Shown: positions 50,334-60,159, counted from the first letter of the stretch. The stretch is DNA of 64,000 bases from Eggerthella sinensis (GCF_003339815.1 NZ_PPTT01000006.1:62001-126000), one strand, 5' to 3'. A program made the numbers and translations. Notes: generated by a model not told the origin, from the letters alone.

Positions 50334-51211
50334 GCCTGTTCCTCCCGTACGAGAAGATGTGGGACATGCCGCTCGGCGGCACGTCCGACGAGAAGCAGGT
50401 TCCGCACTGGGCCGGCAATCTCATCTGGGGCTTTCTGGCCTTCGTCTTCAAGATCTGCTTCCGCTACCGGGTCGACCATCGCGAGAGCCTGCGCGGATTC
50501 AAGGACAAGAGCGGCGTGCTCGTCGTGGGCAACCACACCTCGTTTCTCGACGTGGCCTTCATGTACTTGGCCGGGCGCCCCTCGCAGTGGGTGCGCTTTC
50601 TCGGCCGCGAGAGCCTGTTCGGCAACGCGCACGGCCTCGTGGGGCAGGTGCTGTCGCGCGTGGGGGCGTTCCCCATCAAGCGCGACGCCGCCGACCGCAC
50701 CGCCATCAAGCGTGCCACGCGCATGCTCAAGAACAACGAGATCGTGGGCATCATGCCCGAGGGAACCCGTCGCGGCAAGAGCGACCGGACGCCCGAAATC
50801 CACTCCGGTGCCGCGTTCATCGCGAAGATGGGCCACGCGCCCATCCTGCCCATGACCGTGCGCAACGCCGAGTACGTGAAGCAGAAGGGCAAGTTCTTCC
50901 GCTTCCCGAAGATCACCATCGAGTACGGCGATCCGCTGCTCGTGAGCGACTTCGACTTCCTGCCGAAGGAGGACCGCATCGACGCGTGCACGTGGTACGC
51001 CATGCGCGAGTGCTTCGCGCTGTCGCTGTACCTGCCGCGCGAGCAGGTGGACATGCCGGCGCTGTTCCCCGGCGGCAAGGACTTCACGGCCGTGTTCGCC
51101 GAGCATCCCATTCCCGCGCACACCACGGCCGAGATCGTGGCCGACCTCGACGCGAAGGCCGCAGCGAAGGCCGCGAAGGCGGCAGCCGCTTCGGCGGAGG
51201 AGGCCGCATGA
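50330..51211 (+). CDS. plsC: 1-acyl-sn-glycerol-3-phosphate acyltransferase
   Basis: Encodes 293 residues. Acyltransferase boxes: NHTSFLD (H69, D74), the second box GRESLFG-like, EGTRR near 145. Membrane-associated by an N-terminal hydrophobic segment. Makes phosphatidic acid. The last ~25 residues are an Ala/Lys-rich tail. Overlaps both cmk and ispH by four bases. Confidence 0.9.
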   Translation: MSLFLPYEKMWDMPLGGTSDEKQVPHWAGNLIWGFLAFVFKICFRYRVDHRESLRGFKDKSGVLVVGNHTSFLDVAFMYLAGRPSQWVRFLGRESLFGNAHGLVGQVLSRVGAFPIKRDAADRTAIKRATRMLKNNEIVGIMPEGTRRGKSDRTPEIHSGAAFIAKMGHAPILPMTVRNAEYVKQKGKFFRFPKITIEYGDPLLVSDFDFLPKEDRIDACTWYAMRECFALSLYLPREQVDMPALFPGGKDFTAVFAEHPIPAHTTAEIVADLDAKAAAKAAKAAAASAEEAA

Positions 51212-52044
51212 GGGTGGTGAAGGCCGAGTTCGCGGGCGCGTGCTACGGCGTGCAGCGCGCGCTCGACATGGCCGTCAAGGCGAGCGAAAGCGGGCAGGGC
51301 GCCTCGACGCTCGGCCCGCTCATTCACAATCCCCAGGTGGTGGCCGAGCTTGCCGAGCGCGGCATCCGCGCCGTGGAGGGCCCCGAGAACGTGGAGCGGG
51401 GTTCGGTGATCATCCGCAGCCACGGCGTGACGCCGGCGGTGCGGCGCGCCGTGGAAGCGCGGGGCCTGCCCCTCATCGACGCCACGTGCCCGCACGTCGC
51501 TCGCGCGCAGAAGGCCGCGGCCGAGCTCGCGCGTCGCTGCGGCCGCGTCGTCGTGGTGGGCGAGGCGGGGCATCCCGAGGTGGAGGGCCTCGTCGCGCAC
51601 GCGCGCGAGGCGGGCGGCCACGTGGTGGTGGTCGCCGAGCCCGACGACCTGCCCGCGTCGCTCGAGGCGCCCGTGGGCATCGTCGTGCAGACGACCCAGA
51701 CGCGCGAGGCGCTCGACGCCGTGGTGGCGGCGCTCGCGGAGCGCGGCATCGAGGCGGACGTGAAGAACACCATCTGCTTCGCCACGCGCCAGCGCCAGGA
51801 ATCGGCCGCGGCGCTCGCCGACGAGGTGGACGCCATCGTGGTCATCGGCGGCCGCAACTCGTCGAACACCACGCGGCTCGCCGACATCTGCGCGCTGTCG
51901 TGCGCCCGCACCCACCATGTGGAAGCTCCCGACGAGCTCGACCCCGCCTGGTTCGCCGGCTGCGAAAGCGTGGGCGTCACCGCCGGCGCCTCCACCCCCG
52001 AAGACCAGATCGCCGCCATCGTGGAGCGCCTGGAGGCGCTATGA
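51208..52044 (+). CDS. ispH: 4-hydroxy-3-methylbut-2-enyl diphosphate reductase
   Basis: Encodes 278 residues. Last enzyme of the MEP isoprenoid pathway, making IPP and DMAPP with a [4Fe-4S] cluster held by three Cys: ACYGV (C12), DATCPHV, and NTICFAT. The catalytic Glu appears in the VQTTQTRE region, and SSNTTRL binds the diphosphate. No S1-domain fusion as seen in some Firmicutes. It is the last gene of the run; terminator follows. Confidence 0.95.
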   Translation: MRVVKAEFAGACYGVQRALDMAVKASESGQGASTLGPLIHNPQVVAELAERGIRAVEGPENVERGSVIIRSHGVTPAVRRAVEARGLPLIDATCPHVARAQKAAAELARRCGRVVVVGEAGHPEVEGLVAHAREAGGHVVVVAEPDDLPASLEAPVGIVVQTTQTREALDAVVAALAERGIEADVKNTICFATRQRQESAAALADEVDAIVVIGGRNSSNTTRLADICALSCARTHHVEAPDELDPAWFAGCESVGVTAGASTPEDQIAAIVERLEAL

Positions 52045-52086
52045 CCCCCCAGCGCGACACTCGCGCGGCTGTTTGGCAGCACATCG

Positions 52087-52126
52087 GAAGGGCCCGGCGA
52101 CCATACGGTTTCCGGGCCCTTCTTCA
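52087..52126 (+). terminator. terminator of the scpA-ispH operon
   Basis: Perfect 11-bp stem GAAGGGCCCGG (52087-52097) / CCGGGCCCTTC (52112-52122), then TTC. Short T-tail, yet the stem is strong. It also faces the convergent reductase gene. Confidence 0.8.
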
Positions 52127-52144
52127 TGGAGGGGAGCAGGGCTG

Positions 52145-53827
52145 CTATTCCCAGCTGTCCAGCTTCGCGGCATCGATGGCGGCGATATAGCTGAACACCA
52201 TGCCGGGGGCCACGGTGCCGCCTGCGCCATTGTAGTACTTGCCCGGCGTGCCGCATCCGGCGTTGTTGCCGCAAGCGTACAGGCGGGGTACGGTATCGCC
52301 GTTCACATGAAGCACCTGTCCGAATTCGTTGGTGCGCGGGCCGCCCTTCGTGCCCTGCAGGAAGGGTACGATCTGCGCGGCGAAGTAGGGCGGGACGTTC
52401 ATCGGCTCAAGGCAGTTGGCTGGGCGGCCGGGACCGCCTTGGTCGAAGGTCGATTCTCCTCGATGGAATTCGGGATCGGTTCCTTCGGCCGCGTACCGGT
52501 TGAAGCGCTCGACCTGGGCGAGCAGGTTCTCCGTCCCCAGCTCGTCGAGTCCCATTTTCTGGGCGAGCTCTTCAAGCGTGTCGGCTTGCAGCACCCAGGC
52601 GGGCGGCTCCGCCGAGGCTTCCACTCCCCAGAGGTTGCCGCCGGAATCGGGCGTGGCCACGCCGTCGCCGCCTGCGTTTCGGTTGCGGTTCCCCTGATCG
52701 CATACGTACCAGGCGGGAATGTTCGTGTACAGCATCTCGCCCGTCGTGTCACGTCCGTTGCCGAAGCCGTACCAGAACGAATCATACGAAGCAGCTTCAT
52801 CGCAGAAACGACGGCCGTAACGGTTGATCCACATCGACGACGTGTCGCTCTGGTAGCACAGCGGCGCGATGTTGGCATCGACCACCTTGTTGGCGTAGGC
52901 TTCCTCTCCGATGACCTTGTACGCCGCGTTTCCCCATCCGTAGCACATCATAGCCAGATCTGCACCCACGCCTTGCGCCATACGGACGCCTTTGCCATCG
53001 CACGTTTCCACCATGAAAGTGCAGGGCGAGGGGATGTCGAGGTACTGCGCCTTCATGTCGTCGTTGTAGTCGAATCCGCCGGCGCCCAGCAGCACGGCTT
53101 TCGATGCTTTGATGGCAAGCGTGGCGCCCTTCGCGTCCGTCGCGATGACGCCGAGCACTTCCTGGCGTCCGTCGTCGAGGGTGCGGGCGACCAGCGTTTC
53201 GGCGGTGGTGTTGAAGAGGATCGTGCCGCCTAGCTCGGTGAACTTGTCGGCCTGCGGCTGCGTGTACCCGCCACCGTTCGTCGACTTGCCCGTTTCGGGG
53301 TCGATGGGCTTGACGGTGCGGGTTGCGGTCGTAGCGCCTTCCCACTGCTCGTGGTAGTCGGTGCGGTCGGCAATCTCCCAGGCGACGCCGGTCTGCTCCG
53401 TGATGAAGTTGATCATGGGCGAGGCGTTGTCCAGGTAGGCGTCGATGATCGCTTCGGTGGACAGCCCGTCGGCCACCTTGGTCATGTATGTTTTTGCAGC
53501 GGCCCGATCATCCTTAGCATAATCGTTGCAGGGTATCCACACGGAGCCTCCGGAAAGCGCTGTCGTGCCGCCAGCGATGGCGCGGGCTTCGATCACGATG
53601 GCGGACATGCCCTGCTCGACCGCCTTGAGCGCGCCCGTCAGCGCGGTGCCGGCTCCCACCACGACGAAATCGGCCTCGTGATCCCACGACTCCGGCACGC
53701 CGGCCGAGGCGAGGGGCGTCGCGTCGTTGCTTGCGGACGGCGCGCATCCGGCCAAGCTCATGGCGCCAAGCGCCGCCGCGCCCGCTGCCATTCCCAAGAA
53801 CGACCTTCTGTTCAAAGCTTTACCCAT
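52145..53827 (-). CDS. Tat-exported FAD-dependent reductase (fumarate reductase flavoprotein family)
   Basis: Encodes 560 residues. The N-terminus has a twin-arginine motif (RRSFLGMAAG) followed by a lipobox-like LAGCAPS with Cys28, so it should be folded before export and possibly lipid-anchored. FAD_binding_2 domain: DFVVVGAGTALTGALKA, then WINRYGRRFCDE, GAGGTVAPGMVFSYIAA at the end. Such Eggerthella enzymes reduce diverse organic acceptors outside the membrane (urocanate, cinnamates, drugs); no substrate can be read. It lacks heme or FMN domains, so an electron donor must come from elsewhere. AAAGGAGG precedes ATG 53827. Confidence 0.9.
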   Translation of the reverse strand: MGKALNRRSFLGMAAGAAALGAMSLAGCAPSASNDATPLASAGVPESWDHEADFVVVGAGTALTGALKAVEQGMSAIVIEARAIAGGTTALSGGSVWIPCNDYAKDDRAAAKTYMTKVADGLSTEAIIDAYLDNASPMINFITEQTGVAWEIADRTDYHEQWEGATTATRTVKPIDPETGKSTNGGGYTQPQADKFTELGGTILFNTTAETLVARTLDDGRQEVLGVIATDAKGATLAIKASKAVLLGAGGFDYNDDMKAQYLDIPSPCTFMVETCDGKGVRMAQGVGADLAMMCYGWGNAAYKVIGEEAYANKVVDANIAPLCYQSDTSSMWINRYGRRFCDEAASYDSFWYGFGNGRDTTGEMLYTNIPAWYVCDQGNRNRNAGGDGVATPDSGGNLWGVEASAEPPAWVLQADTLEELAQKMGLDELGTENLLAQVERFNRYAAEGTDPEFHRGESTFDQGGPGRPANCLEPMNVPPYFAAQIVPFLQGTKGGPRTNEFGQVLHVNGDTVPRLYACGNNAGCGTPGKYYNGAGGTVAPGMVFSYIAAIDAAKLDSWE

Positions 53828-53928
53828 TGCATCCTCCTTTGATAGGCCTTGCCTTGCAAGGCGCTGCTTCGTCCCTGATGGGACCCCCGAGCAAGGGGGT
53901 CAACGTTTTCCCTTGCCACGACGAATGC

Positions 53929-53934
53929 TATAAT
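53929..53934 (+). promoter_or_regulatory. -10 box before the LuxR-type gene
   Basis: TATAAT at 53929-53934. A hairpin-like ACCCCC/GGGGGT dyad (53884-53900) lies upstream and may be an operator. No obvious -35 hexamer at correct distance. Confidence 0.4.
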
Positions 53935-54003
53935 CCGGACAGCTACCATCCGTCCTATCTGAGGATGGATTTTCTCGAAAACGATCGATATCCTACCGGA
54001 GGT

Positions 54004-55473
54004 ATGAGGCGCATGGCTGCAGCTAGCTCGCATCGAGGCGCGGTGGTTCGTGCGGTTCGTACGCGGTTTCGCGACGTGTTGCTCATGGCGCTGCTTCTCG
54101 CGTGGTTCTTCGACGTGCGCTTCACCAATCAGCTGTTCCGGTTCACCGACTCCGTGCTGGCGAGCTCAGTGTTCTCCTGTGCGGCGATCGCTTCCGCCTT
54201 CGTCATGGCGCTCGTGTTGGTCGTGCGGCCCGGCGTGCTCGATTCGCCGTCGTGGCGAAGGGGCCTTGCCGCTGTCCTCTGCGTGCTCGCGTTGGCGGTG
54301 GGGGCGTGCGCGGCAAGTTTCGTGCCCGAGGACTCCGAACGCTTGATGGCGTATTCGATAGGCATGGGTGCGATGGTGGGAGCTTGCATGGCGTGCGCGC
54401 TCGCTCTGACGACGTATCGGCTTCGCGGGTGCGGGGTGCCCGCCGTCGTGGGCATGACGACAGCGGCTTTTGTCGTCGCGTTCTCGCTCGTGGTTGCGGC
54501 GATGATCGTGCCGTACGGGCTCGTCGTCCTCATTCTGCTGTGCCCGTGCGCGTTGGCTGCGTGTTTGTTCGGAAAGCGCGGCTACCTGGGGGAGCGCGAC
54601 GCTTCCCGCGCGTCTCGCCTTGAACCGGCGAAAGGGAGTGCGGCACCGCGCCTGAGGCTGCTCCTGTTCGTTTCGTCGTTTCTTGCGGTGTATCTGCCTG
54701 CGATGTTTCCGAAAACGACCCAGTTGGCGCCCGCGTACTTTGAAACGAGCGTGGCGGGCGTGAGTTTCGCGTCCTTGGCGGCGTTCGTCCTCTGCGGCCT
54801 GCTGTTTGCCGCGCTCTCGTTGCTGGCGGCGCGTCGCAAAGTCAACGCCGCCTACGTGGCCATTGCGTCGATGGTTCTCATCGCGGGCATCTTCTTCAGC
54901 ATGCCGTTCATGAATTCAAGTTCGGTGCCCTTCGCGCTCATGATGTCCTGCGCTGTCGTGTTCGTGTTCTCCAGCTATGCGCTCGTCCTGTCGGCGATGG
55001 GGGACGTTCGGACGCGCGAGGGCCGTTTCTACCTTTTGACCTGCGTCTGTGTGAGCGGGTCGGGCGCTTCGCTCGCCGCCGTGTTCGCGTTCGTGTTCCT
55101 CGGGCCGCTGTACGGCAACTCGTTTCAAGACGGCCTGTTCGTTGCGATCCCCGCCGTGCTCATCATCCTGTTTCTGGCCTTGTTCATGGCGAAGTGGAAG
55201 GATTATCTATCGCTGCTGGGCTTGGGCCAGCACTTCGCGAGCGAGCTTGACACCTCCCAGCTCGAGGATCGATGCGCAGCGGTGGCGCGACGCTGCCGTC
55301 TCACGAAACGCGAGAGGGAAGTGCTCGTCTTGCTGGGCGAAGGGCGCAACGAGCCGTATGTCGAGCAGGCCTTGTCCGTTTCTCGGGCGACGGTCAAGAC
55401 GCACATTTCCCATATCTACCAGAAGACGGGCGTGGCTTCGCGGCAGGAACTCATCGATCTTCTGAGGGCTTGA
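54004..55473 (+). CDS. LuxR-type regulator with polytopic membrane N-terminus
   Basis: Encodes about 489 residues: roughly twelve hydrophobic spans then a LuxR helix-turn-helix (LTKREREVLVLLGEGRNE, VSRATVKTHISHIYQKTG) at the C-terminus. It is divergent from the exported reductase, so it most likely controls that gene in response to its substrate. Several starts compete: ATG 54004 directly after GGAGGT, ATG 54013 with better spacing from GGAGG, and ATG 53965. Similar in plan to the protein at 349. Confidence 0.85.
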   Translation: MRRMAAASSHRGAVVRAVRTRFRDVLLMALLLAWFFDVRFTNQLFRFTDSVLASSVFSCAAIASAFVMALVLVVRPGVLDSPSWRRGLAAVLCVLALAVGACAASFVPEDSERLMAYSIGMGAMVGACMACALALTTYRLRGCGVPAVVGMTTAAFVVAFSLVVAAMIVPYGLVVLILLCPCALAACLFGKRGYLGERDASRASRLEPAKGSAAPRLRLLLFVSSFLAVYLPAMFPKTTQLAPAYFETSVAGVSFASLAAFVLCGLLFAALSLLAARRKVNAAYVAIASMVLIAGIFFSMPFMNSSSVPFALMMSCAVVFVFSSYALVLSAMGDVRTREGRFYLLTCVCVSGSGASLAAVFAFVFLGPLYGNSFQDGLFVAIPAVLIILFLALFMAKWKDYLSLLGLGQHFASELDTSQLEDRCAAVARRCRLTKREREVLVLLGEGRNEPYVEQALSVSRATVKTHISHIYQKTGVASRQELIDLLRA

Positions 55474-55575
55474 CCGTTTCGCGATGCGGAGGACGGAAGC
55501 TCCTGATATGATGGGCCGAAACGGTACGGACAACGCCCGCTTCGGGCGCGATGGGTGGGATCCTGATCTGCTGGC

Positions 55576-57099
55576 ATGAACGCGTTCTCCTCTCAAGATA
55601 TCGATAACGAATCCGATTGCGGTTCCTTTTCCGCGCGGGCGGTGCCGGCGGTGTATCCGCCGGCGGACGTCGATCGCGAGGCGGCGGCCAAGCAGGGGTG
55701 CTGCGGACGGGGCGAGGCGCCGCGCGCGCTCGTGCGCGAGGTGCTGCCCGACAGCCCCGCCGACGACGCGGGGTTCGAGCCCGGTTGCTTCGTCACCACG
55801 GTGGACGGGCGGCCCGTGCGCGACATCATCGACTGGCGCTGGCTCACGGCCGACGACGTCATCGAAGTGGGCTACATCGACCTCGATGGCGACGCGGGCG
55901 AGGTGGAGCTCGAGCGCGACGAGGGCGAGGAATGGGGCTTCGAGTTCGAGGGCGTCGTGTTCGACGGCGTCAAGCAGTGCCGCAACGCCTGCACGTTCTG
56001 CTTCATGCGCCAGCTGCCCGACGACATGCGCTCGTCGCTCACGCTGCGCGACGACGACTTCCGCCTGAGCTTCCTCGCGGGCACGTTCGTCACGTTCACC
56101 AACCTCAAGCCCGAAGACGAGCAGCGCATCGTGGAGCAGCGCATCTCGCCGCTGCGCCTGTCGCTGCACGTGGCCGACCCCGAGGTGCGCCGCCGCATGA
56201 TCGGCCGGCACGCGCAGCACGGCATCGACGTGCTCGAACGGCTGCTCGACGCCGGCATCGAGTTCCACGCGCAGATCGTGCTCGTGCCCGACGAGAACGA
56301 CGGCGCGGTGCTGGCGGACACGCTGTCGTGGGCCTACGAGCGGCCCGGCATCCTGGACGTCTGCATCGTGCCGCTCGGCTTCACGAAGCATCAAAGCGTG
56401 TTCGACCGCAGCTTCAACAACCCCACGGCCTCGCGCGCCGTCATGGACCTCATCATCCCGTTCCAGCAGCGCGCGCTCGCCGAGCGGGGCTCCATGTGGG
56501 CCTTCGCGGCCGACGAGTTCTACCACAACGCGTACGGCCCGACGCTGCTCGAGAACCTGCCGCCGTCGGCGCACTACGGCGATTTCGGCATGTTCGAGGA
56601 CGGCGTGGGCATCATCCGCTCGTTCGTGGACGACTGGGAGCAGGCCGAGCGCGCGGGCCTGATCGAGCGATGCGCCGCCGCCCTGCGCGCCGCCGACATG
56701 CGCATGCACTACCTGGCCGGCTGCGCCACGCGCCACTTCCTCGGGCCGCTCATCGAGGCGAGCCCGCTCGCGGGGCTGCTCGTGCCGCTGTTCGTGAAGA
56801 ACGACTTCTTCGGCGGCAACGTGGACGTGACGGGCCTGCTGTGCGGCTGCGACATGGCCGACGCCGTGCGCGCCGAGCGCGAGCGCGGCCTGCAGCGGGC
56901 GCTCGTGCCGAGGGTGGTGTTCAACGACAATGCGGTAACGCTCGATGACATGAGTTTGGAGGATATGGAAAAGCGGGCGGGTGCGCCTATGTCCGTGGTA
57001 TCCTGTAACGCGTCTGATTATCTCCGCGAGATCATCGACCTGGTCGGGCGCACCGCCCCGACCCCTGACCGAACCAATCGAGCCAATTCTGCGAGGTAG
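55576..57099 (+). CDS. DUF512 radical-SAM protein with PDZ-like N-terminus
   Basis: Encodes 507 residues. A PDZ-like segment (VREVLPDSPADDAGFEPG) is followed by a radical-SAM Cys motif CRNACTFC (C135, C139, C142), then a barrel and DUF512 C-terminal domain. The function of this family is unknown, but its gene often sits beside der and plsY/gpsA, as here, hinting at a ribosome or membrane-biogenesis role. ATG 55576 has only a weak ribosome site; an inverted repeat CCGTTTCG/CGAAACGG (55474-55522) lies upstream. Three bases separate it from der. Confidence 0.88.
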   Translation: MNAFSSQDIDNESDCGSFSARAVPAVYPPADVDREAAAKQGCCGRGEAPRALVREVLPDSPADDAGFEPGCFVTTVDGRPVRDIIDWRWLTADDVIEVGYIDLDGDAGEVELERDEGEEWGFEFEGVVFDGVKQCRNACTFCFMRQLPDDMRSSLTLRDDDFRLSFLAGTFVTFTNLKPEDEQRIVEQRISPLRLSLHVADPEVRRRMIGRHAQHGIDVLERLLDAGIEFHAQIVLVPDENDGAVLADTLSWAYERPGILDVCIVPLGFTKHQSVFDRSFNNPTASRAVMDLIIPFQQRALAERGSMWAFAADEFYHNAYGPTLLENLPPSAHYGDFGMFEDGVGIIRSFVDDWEQAERAGLIERCAAALRAADMRMHYLAGCATRHFLGPLIEASPLAGLLVPLFVKNDFFGGNVDVTGLLCGCDMADAVRAERERGLQRALVPRVVFNDNAVTLDDMSLEDMEKRAGAPMSVVSCNASDYLREIIDLVGRTAPTPDRTNRANSAR

Positions 57100-57102
57100 C
57101 TC

Positions 57103-58419
57103 ATGCCTTTACCAATCGTCGCGGTGGTGGGACGGCCGAACGTCGGCAAGTCCACCTTCGTCAACCGCATAGCCCAGGCCGACGAGGCCATCGTCCACGC
57201 GATGCGCGGCGTCACGCGCGACCGCTCGTACCATGATGCCGACTGGAACGGCGTCGAGTTCAAACTCGTCGACACCGGCGGCATCGAGATGGGCGACGAC
57301 GACGCGTTCCAGGGTTCCATCCGCAACCAGGCGCTGGCCGGCGCGAACGAGGCCGACGTCATCGTCTTTCTCGTGGACGGCAAGACCGGCATCAACGCCG
57401 ACGACGAGCAGGTCGCGCGCATCCTGCGCAAGACGGCCAAGCCCGTATTCCTCGTGGTGAACAAGCTGGACACCCCGGGCCGCACGGACGACATGTGGGA
57501 GTTCTACCAGCTGGGCCTCGGCGACCCGTGGCCGGTGTCGTCGATGCACGGCCACGGCACGGGCGACTTGCTCGACGCCGTGGTGGAGGAGCTGAAGAAG
57601 GTGGAGCTGCCCGCCGACGCCGATGACGATCCGGGCATCAACGTGGCCATCATCGGCCGCCCGAACGCGGGCAAGTCGTCGCTCACGAACAAGCTCACGG
57701 CGAACGACCGCTCCATCGTCTCGGACGTGGCGGGCACCACGCGCGACGCCATCGACACGCATGTCGTGCACGACGATCGGCGCTACACCATCGTGGACAC
57801 CGCCGGCCTGCGCCGCAAGAGCCAGATCGACGAGGACGTGGAATACTACGGCTTCGTGCGCGCCATGCGCGCCATCGACCGCGCGAATGTGGCCCTGCTC
57901 GTCATCGACGCGACGCTGGGCCTCACGAACGAGGATCAGCGCGTCGCAGGGTACGCCGCCGAGCGCGGCTGCGCCATGGTCATCGTGCTGAACAAGTGGG
58001 ACCTCGTCGAAGGTCCCGAGGCGAAGGCCGAGATCCGTGAGCGCATCGCCGACCGCATGACGTTCGTGGGCTACGCGCCGGTCATCGCCATCTCGGCGCT
58101 CACCGGCAAGAAGGTGGACCGCATCTGGGACGCCATCGACACGGCGTACGCGAACTACAGCCAGACCATCACCACGAACCGCCTCAACACCTGGCTTGCG
58201 GGCATCCGCGAGTTCGGCCACACGGTGAGCAAGGGCAAGGTGGTGCTGCGCATGAAGTACGTGACGCAGACGGCCGCGTGCCCGCCGCAGTTCACGTTCT
58301 TCGCGAACCGCCCGGACCTCGTGGACGACAACTTCGAGCGCTACCTCGAAAACCGTCTGCGCGAGCAGTTCGATCTCGTGGGCACGCCGATCAGAGTCAA
58401 GTTCAAGAAGAAGGATTAA
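57103..58419 (+). CDS. der: ribosome-associated GTPase Der (EngA)
   Basis: Encodes 438 residues. Two tandem GTPase domains: GRPNVGKST (10-18) with DTGG, and GRPNAGKSS near 183 with DTAGL, plus a KH-like C-terminal domain (TRPYQ-like FFANRPDLVDDNFERYLEN). Needed for 50S subunit assembly. Starts three bases after DUF512 gene; plsY follows six bases after the stop. Confidence 0.97.
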   Translation: MPLPIVAVVGRPNVGKSTFVNRIAQADEAIVHAMRGVTRDRSYHDADWNGVEFKLVDTGGIEMGDDDAFQGSIRNQALAGANEADVIVFLVDGKTGINADDEQVARILRKTAKPVFLVVNKLDTPGRTDDMWEFYQLGLGDPWPVSSMHGHGTGDLLDAVVEELKKVELPADADDDPGINVAIIGRPNAGKSSLTNKLTANDRSIVSDVAGTTRDAIDTHVVHDDRRYTIVDTAGLRRKSQIDEDVEYYGFVRAMRAIDRANVALLVIDATLGLTNEDQRVAGYAAERGCAMVIVLNKWDLVEGPEAKAEIRERIADRMTFVGYAPVIAISALTGKKVDRIWDAIDTAYANYSQTITTNRLNTWLAGIREFGHTVSKGKVVLRMKYVTQTAACPPQFTFFANRPDLVDDNFERYLENRLREQFDLVGTPIRVKFKKKD

Positions 58420-58425
58420 GGAACT

Positions 58426-59082
58426 ATGGGGGATTTGCTGGTTGCGGCCGGATTGTTCGTCGCGGCGTTTCTTTTGGGGTCCATCCCCTTCGGGCTCATC
58501 ATCTCGAAGGTGTTCTACCACACCGATCTGCGCGAGCACGGCTCGGGCAACATCGGCACCACGAACGCCATCCGCACGATGGGCAAGGTGGGCGGCTATT
58601 CCGTGTTCGTGCTCGACTTCGGCAAAGGCCTGCTGTCGGGCGTGCTGGCCTGGGCGTTCAGCACGTGGTTTTTGCCGGGCGGCGGTTTCGAGCCGGGCGC
58701 GCTCGTCACGTACGACACCATGCTGGCGGTGGCGTTCCTCGGCTGCACGTGGGGCCACATCTTCTGCCCGTGGCTCGGCTTCAAGGGCGGCAAGGGCATC
58801 GCGGTGGCCGTGGGCTGCCTGTTCGTCACGTTCGGCTGGGTGGGCGCCTGCCTCGAGCTGCTCATCTTCATCGTGCTCGTCGTGGTGACGAAGCGCGTGT
58901 CTGTCGGCTCGATCGCGGCGGCTGCGGCCTGTCCGTTCTTCGCGCTGTACTTCTTCTGGGGCGACTGGCTGGCCTGGCTGTTCTGCACCGTCGCGGGCCT
59001 TACCGTCGTGTGGGCCCACCGCGAGAACATCAAGCGCCTGCTGGCCGGCACCGAAAGCAAGATCGGCGACAAGAAGAAGTGA
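58426..59082 (+). CDS. plsY: glycerol-3-phosphate acyltransferase PlsY
   Basis: Encodes 218 residues with about five spans. Signatures: GSIPFGLIISK, REHGSGNIGTTNAIRTMG, and FKGGKGIAVAVG. Transfers acyl from acyl-phosphate to glycerol-3-phosphate. Adjacent to gpsA, which supplies the substrate, so they work together in phospholipid synthesis. Confidence 0.95.
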   Translation: MGDLLVAAGLFVAAFLLGSIPFGLIISKVFYHTDLREHGSGNIGTTNAIRTMGKVGGYSVFVLDFGKGLLSGVLAWAFSTWFLPGGGFEPGALVTYDTMLAVAFLGCTWGHIFCPWLGFKGGKGIAVAVGCLFVTFGWVGACLELLIFIVLVVVTKRVSVGSIAAAAACPFFALYFFWGDWLAWLFCTVAGLTVVWAHRENIKRLLAGTESKIGDKKK

Positions 59083-59126
59083 GGTTCCGCCGGTCTAACG
59101 GCCGGGACGTCGAAAGGAATCCAACC

Positions 59127-60128
59127 ATGAAAATAGCCGTTATCGGGGCGGGGTCGTGGGGGACGGCGCTCGCGCAGGTTGTGGCGGGCAACGGCCATAA
59201 CGTGGGGCTGTGGGCGCGCAAGCCCGAAGTGGTGCGCTCCATCAACGCCGACCACGTGAATCCGCGCTACCTGAGCGAGGTCGGGCTGTCCGAGAACATC
59301 GTGGCCACCACCTCGTACCAGGATGCGCTGCTGCACGCGGAGGCCGCCGTCATCGTCACGCCCTCGAACCTCATGCGCGGCGTGGCCTGCGCGCTCGCCG
59401 ACGTGGTGGACGCCGACTTCCCGGTGATCATCTGCTCGAAGGGCGTCGAAGAGGGCAGCGGCCTCTTGCCCGTGGAGGTGTTCGAGGCCGAGATGGGCAA
59501 CGCGAGCCGTCTGGCCGTGCTCTCGGGCCCGAACTTCGCCGCCGAGGTCATCCGCGGCATCCCGACGGGCACCGTCATCGCAAGCTCCGACGAGGGCACG
59601 GCGACGTTCTTCCAAGAGCTGTTCGCCTCCGAGACGTTTCGCACGTACGTGAGCGACGACGTGTGCGGCGTGGAGCTGTGCGCGGCGTTCAAGAACGTCA
59701 TCGCCATCGCCGTGGGCCTGTCGTACGGCCTCGGGTACGGCGACAACACGGCGGCCATGCTCATGACGCGCGGCCTTGCCGAGATGAGCCGCCTCGTCGT
59801 GCGCTGCGGCGGGCAGGCCCTCACGTGCATGGGCCTTGCCGGCACCGGCGACCTCGTGGCCACGTGCACTTCCGAGCACTCGCGCAACCGCCGGTTCGGC
59901 AAGCTGCTGGCCGAGGGCGGCACGCTCGACGAGTTCACCGCCGAGACGCACATGGTGGCCGAGGGCGCGCTCGCGTGCAAGACGCTGCAGACGCTGGCCG
60001 AGGCCTATCAGGTGGAGCTGCCCATCACCGACGTGGTGCGGGCCATCGCCTGGGAGGGCGCCGACCCGCGCACGGTGGCGCAAACGCTCACGAGCCGACC
60101 GCTCACCACCGAATTCTACGGATTGTAA
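59127..60128 (+). CDS. gpsA: glycerol-3-phosphate dehydrogenase [NAD(P)+]
   Basis: Encodes 333 residues. NAD motif GAGSWGTALA (8-17), SGPNFAAEV, KNVIAIAVG with the catalytic Lys, and SRNRRFG near the C-terminus. Reduces DHAP to glycerol-3-phosphate for PlsY. ATG 59127 follows AAAGGA. Terminator follows the stop. Confidence 0.96.
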   Translation: MKIAVIGAGSWGTALAQVVAGNGHNVGLWARKPEVVRSINADHVNPRYLSEVGLSENIVATTSYQDALLHAEAAVIVTPSNLMRGVACALADVVDADFPVIICSKGVEEGSGLLPVEVFEAEMGNASRLAVLSGPNFAAEVIRGIPTGTVIASSDEGTATFFQELFASETFRTYVSDDVCGVELCAAFKNVIAIAVGLSYGLGYGDNTAAMLMTRGLAEMSRLVVRCGGQALTCMGLAGTGDLVATCTSEHSRNRRFGKLLAEGGTLDEFTAETHMVAEGALACKTLQTLAEAYQVELPITDVVRAIAWEGADPRTVAQTLTSRPLTTEFYGL

Positions 60129-60131
60129 GAG

Positions 60132-60159
60132 ACGGGGCCGCGCATGCGGCCCCGTTTTC
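60132..60159 (+). terminator. terminator of the DUF512-gpsA operon
   Basis: ACGGGGCCGC (60132-60141) / GCGGCCCCGT (60146-60155), loop GCAT, then TTTTCG. Confidence 0.9.
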
